Shown: positions 16,248 through 18,640 of the stretch, piece after piece
Layout: every line of letters begins with the position of its first letter
How positions within the stretch are numbered: position 1 is the first letter of the stretch
NCBI GenBank assembly: GCA_016256075.1
Contig: SDVU01000172.1
Span: forward strand, 1-18,640
Source: Dictyocoela muelleri
Lineage: Eukaryota > Microsporidia
Length of the DNA stretch: 18,640 nucleotides
Reading direction: 5' to 3'
Translations under genes and position numbers: made by a program
Notes under the pieces: model-generated
Databases searched by the model: none
The model's input: the letters and a program-made list of their open reading frames with translations, nothing else
Told to the model about the DNA's origin: nothing

Positions 16248-16802
16248 ATGTTACCAGCAATAATTATCATAATTTCAATGACGATAATCCTACACACACT
16301 AATAAGGCCCAAGAAAACCAAAGAACTTCCATCATTATCTGATCTTGACGAATACTATCTACTTCTTGAAAATAAAAAAAGTGTTCATCTAATTCAAAAG
16401 AAGCTTCTTGATTGTGCAATCAAAATCACTAGGAAAATCAATGACCTGACCATTGAGAGAAACCAGCTTTATAGTTTATATAATGAAAAAATTATTAGTG
16501 ATAATATATGGAATGAAATTAACAAGTCTCTTGATGATTATGAATATTTGAAAATGATAGTTCAGGTTGAAGCAAATAAGTTGAAAGAGGGTAACAGAAT
16601 TTTCCAAGATGCTGATTTTTTAGTTAGAAAGGAGACAATATTAAAGGATAAGTTAAGAAAAGATAAGAAGAAGAAAGAAGACACGTTTTTCCAGAAAAAA
16701 AGAGAAGTTTTGGAGAGAATGGTTAAAGAGAAATTGAAAAAAGTTTGTGAGGAGATCAAATGTTCAGATTCCAAAATTTTAGTCAATGGAAGTAAAGATT
16801 AA
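16248..16802 (+). CDS. SEC66: SEC66/SEC71-like subunit of the ER Sec62/Sec63 translocon complex
   Basis: 184 codons, uninterrupted, with a start favoured by the CCC signal at 16240. Residues 3-19 are a hydrophobic membrane anchor at the very N-terminus, followed by a basic PKK. The rest is helical and charged and should face the cytosol, as in yeast Sec66 (a single-pass protein of about 206 residues). Two stretches match the family core: LYNEKIISDNIWNEI (77-91), resembling the G-x-I-x-D-x-x-W pattern, and EANKLKEGNRIFQDA (108-122), resembling E-A-N-x-x-x-x-G-W-x-x-x-I-F-Q. The tail (133-170) is a lysine/glutamate-rich likely coiled coil. In yeast this subunit helps Sec62-Sec63 take proteins into the ER after translation. 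It is the only intact host gene here. The assignment is by motif memory, not by search. Confidence 0.8.
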   Translation: MLPAIIIIISMTIILHTLIRPKKTKELPSLSDLDEYYLLLENKKSVHLIQKKLLDCAIKITRKINDLTIERNQLYSLYNEKIISDNIWNEINKSLDDYEYLKMIVQVEANKLKEGNRIFQDADFLVRKETILKDKLRKDKKKKEDTFFQKKREVLERMVKEKLKKVCEEIKCSDSKILVNGSKD

Positions 16803-17506
16803 AGTTTCTGTGATATTGGAAATTGAATGTTACTTATCTTTATATCTTATCAAGTTTCAAATGTTATTTAACCACCAATTCTTTAATTTTTTTATTCTTG
16901 AAAAAATACATTTTGCTAAAATTAAATTTTTCGGTCTATAATTCTGCGATTGATTAAAAAGTTTTTGACAAAATTAAATATATACATGTTAAGAAGATCC
17001 ATAAATATCAAGCCTTAGAAATTAGGGATTGTAATTCTGTGTCCCTTTCCCAAACACGATGATTGCAGGATTTAATTTCTCCAGTCACGGGATTACAATT
17101 TTATATAAGCATAAATTTTTACATTTATTTTTTTGCTAAAAATCATTAAAAAGTACGATATCTAAAGCAATTCAATATTTAAATTTATGTTTGCGAAAAT
17201 TTTAATGATAATAAATGTAGAATCAAAAAATGCCAGTTTACACTTTTTTCTGAAAAAAAACCTTAAGAAAACAAACTCTTCTAAGGTTTGCCGTTATAAA
17301 ACTATTATTTCCCCCCTAATTTTATTTTTATAAAAATATACACTTGAATTTATAAATTTTAGGCTCTATGTTCGTAATACAGTAGGGGTTGATTTTTATA
17401 AGCCTTTTTTTCAAAATAAAATCGTAAAAATCGACTATATCGTAAATTTTGCCCACATTAAAAAAATAGTATTTATTTATAAAAAACAAAAATTAATCAT
17501 TTTTAT
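16803..17506. other. Non-coding stretch downstream of SEC66
   Basis: No gene or RNA is recognised. A worn inverted pair, ATTGTAATTCTGTG at about 17028-17041 and its near complement at about 17086-17099, may be a degraded MITE. CCTTAAGA/TCTTCTAAGG at about 17261-17287 could form a small hairpin. Neither is well enough placed to call a terminator for SEC66 or for the Tigger relic. Confidence 0.45.
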
Positions 17507-18640
17507 TTATTTATTCTTTTTATTAAAGTAACCGTCTAAGCTTCCCTTATAATTTCTTTCAATATATTCCTCATTTAAATTATCCATCAAATTATGAAAA
17601 TCTTTTAAATGAGCAGTTTTGTGATGTTTTAGAATGTTAAACGCTTTTTCAAATGGTCGAGACCGTTGGTATAAAAAATATTTTCGTTTTCAACAGTTTT
17701 TAAAGAAATAATTTCTTCGAAAGGTACAATTTCTTCATTTTGAGCATCCTCAGAACTTAAATCATCTGTAAAACATTCCTGGTTTTCTATAGTTTTTTGA
17801 AAATCGTTTTCTTTATAAGACACAACAGCCAAATATCTACAATTATCTAAATAAAAACATTCTTGATCATCAAGATTTTTATCAAACAATGAAGATTTTT
17901 TTTAGCAATTTTTTATTGTGTCTAATGTGATATGAGAAAGAGATTGCTGAATCCACAGAACAACATTTAGTAAATTAATATTTTTCAGGCTTTTTAAATG
18001 ATCAAAATCGTGAGTTAAGGCTTCAACAACCTGAAAGTTAGTTAACATTTTTTAAACTTTGTCTTGGAAGAAAAAATGATTCCCATATCTAAAGGTTGGA
18101 TTATGGAAGTGCAATTAGGTGGGAAAAAAAAGAGTTCAATGTTTGATTTATTTTCCACCATATGTCTATAGAAGTTGTCGCACAGAACTAAGATTCTTCT
18201 ATTCTGCTTTTTCAATGAATCATTTAGTATTGTTAAATATTCATTGAAGAGATCTTTAACCAACCAAGAAGTTTGATTTGCATTATAAAGAACATTATAA
18301 TCCTCTAAATTAACATTCTTAAAGACTCTTGGCTTCTTAGATTTACCGATAAGAAGAGAAATTAACCATTCTCTTAATTTATTACACCCTAGCATCAATG
18401 TTATTCGCGTCTTGTTTCTTTTAATATTCTTATTGTCTTTCTTTTTATCATAAACAAAAGATATATCACCGCCTTCTTTAACATAGAGTCCAGTCTCATC
18501 AATATTGAAAATATCCTTTTCTAAATAATATTCCATTTTAAAACCTAAAGTTACTTTAAAATTATCAATTTTATTAGTATCAGCACTAGCTGATTCCCCG
18601 TGTAATTTGACAAAAGATAGTTTTTCTCTTTTTATAAATT
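17507..18640 (-). pseudogene. Pogo/Tigger-like transposase (DDE_1), broken, cut by window end
   Basis: Minus strand, entering from beyond the window. The frame is open from 18640 with SFVKLHGESASAD, the family's segment between DNA-binding and catalytic parts. The first aspartate is in DIFNIDETGLYVKE, the second in LVLCDNFYRHMVENKS, and the third in PPNCTSIIQPLDMGI. The spacing is DD-about-30-D, typical of pogo elements. After a frame change near 18043-18050 comes the C-terminal helical part (INLLNVVLWIQQSL, DTIKNC) with an in-frame TAA at 17902-17904. An acidic tail follows, and after another frame change near 17640-17646 a FNILKHH-to-GYFNKK end stopping at 17507-17509. Three defects make it a pseudogene. 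N-terminal CENP-B-type helices would lie outside the window. Confidence 0.9.

Noticed and set aside
16562-16786. Minus-strand frame opposite SEC66
   Set aside because: Antisense shadow of a Lys/Glu-rich coding region.
1-18640. CRISPR array, bacterial operon or phage-type features
   Set aside because: No regularly spaced direct repeats with unique spacers, no Shine-Dalgarno-led operons; repeat and gene content is eukaryotic.

Overview
The window reads as nuclear DNA of a microsporidian with an expanded, very AT-rich genome (by eye about three quarters A+T). The main evidence is one host gene at 16248-16802. It is intronless, short, has a single-pass membrane segment and resembles SEC66/SEC71 of the ER translocon. 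A CCC triplet sits just before its ATG, as is known for microsporidian genes. Transposons of the Merlin/IS1595, IS630/Tc1-mariner, MULE and pogo/Tigger types surround it. Merlin and Tc1-mariner are reported from microsporidia; species assignment is not possible from the sequence alone.

Layout. 1-1016: non-coding, with one tRNA-like fragment. 1017-1333: first copy of a hairpin-rich ~310-bp repeat. 1595-2170 and 2225-2977: two non-autonomous elements with terminal inverted repeats (TIRs). 3550-6262: two decayed FLYWCH-type MULE transposases in tandem, split by an AT-rich microsatellite; the second carries a 756-bp MITE flanked by a 10-bp target duplication. 6448-7765: two GC palindromes enclosing two near-perfect foldbacks and a tRNA-like fragment. 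7795-7960: a scrap of LTR-retrotransposon RNase H. 7962-8862: a 16-bp tandem repeat and a truncated MULE transposase. 8798-9966: a Merlin element. 10363-11549: a second Merlin on the minus strand, split by a 469-bp foldback with a 9-bp target duplication. 11747-12050: another foldback. 12132-13930: a rotten minus-strand MULE bracketed by 81-bp direct repeats and palindromes. 14322-15599: an IS630/Tc1-like element with perfect 50-bp TIRs, TA target sites and a broken transposase. 15829-16139: second copy of the hairpin-rich repeat, about 100 bp before SEC66. 17507-18640: a Tigger-like pseudogene running off the window end.

Only SEC66 looks like a working gene. The rest is a layered graveyard of cut-and-paste DNA transposons. 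Nested insertions give a relative order: Merlin 2 is older than the foldback at 11000, and MULE 2 is older than the MITE at 4885. The observations most worth following are the two-copy hairpin-rich repeat, whose stems are kept while their bases change, and the shared CCC-type start signal in front of both the host gene and several transposase genes.
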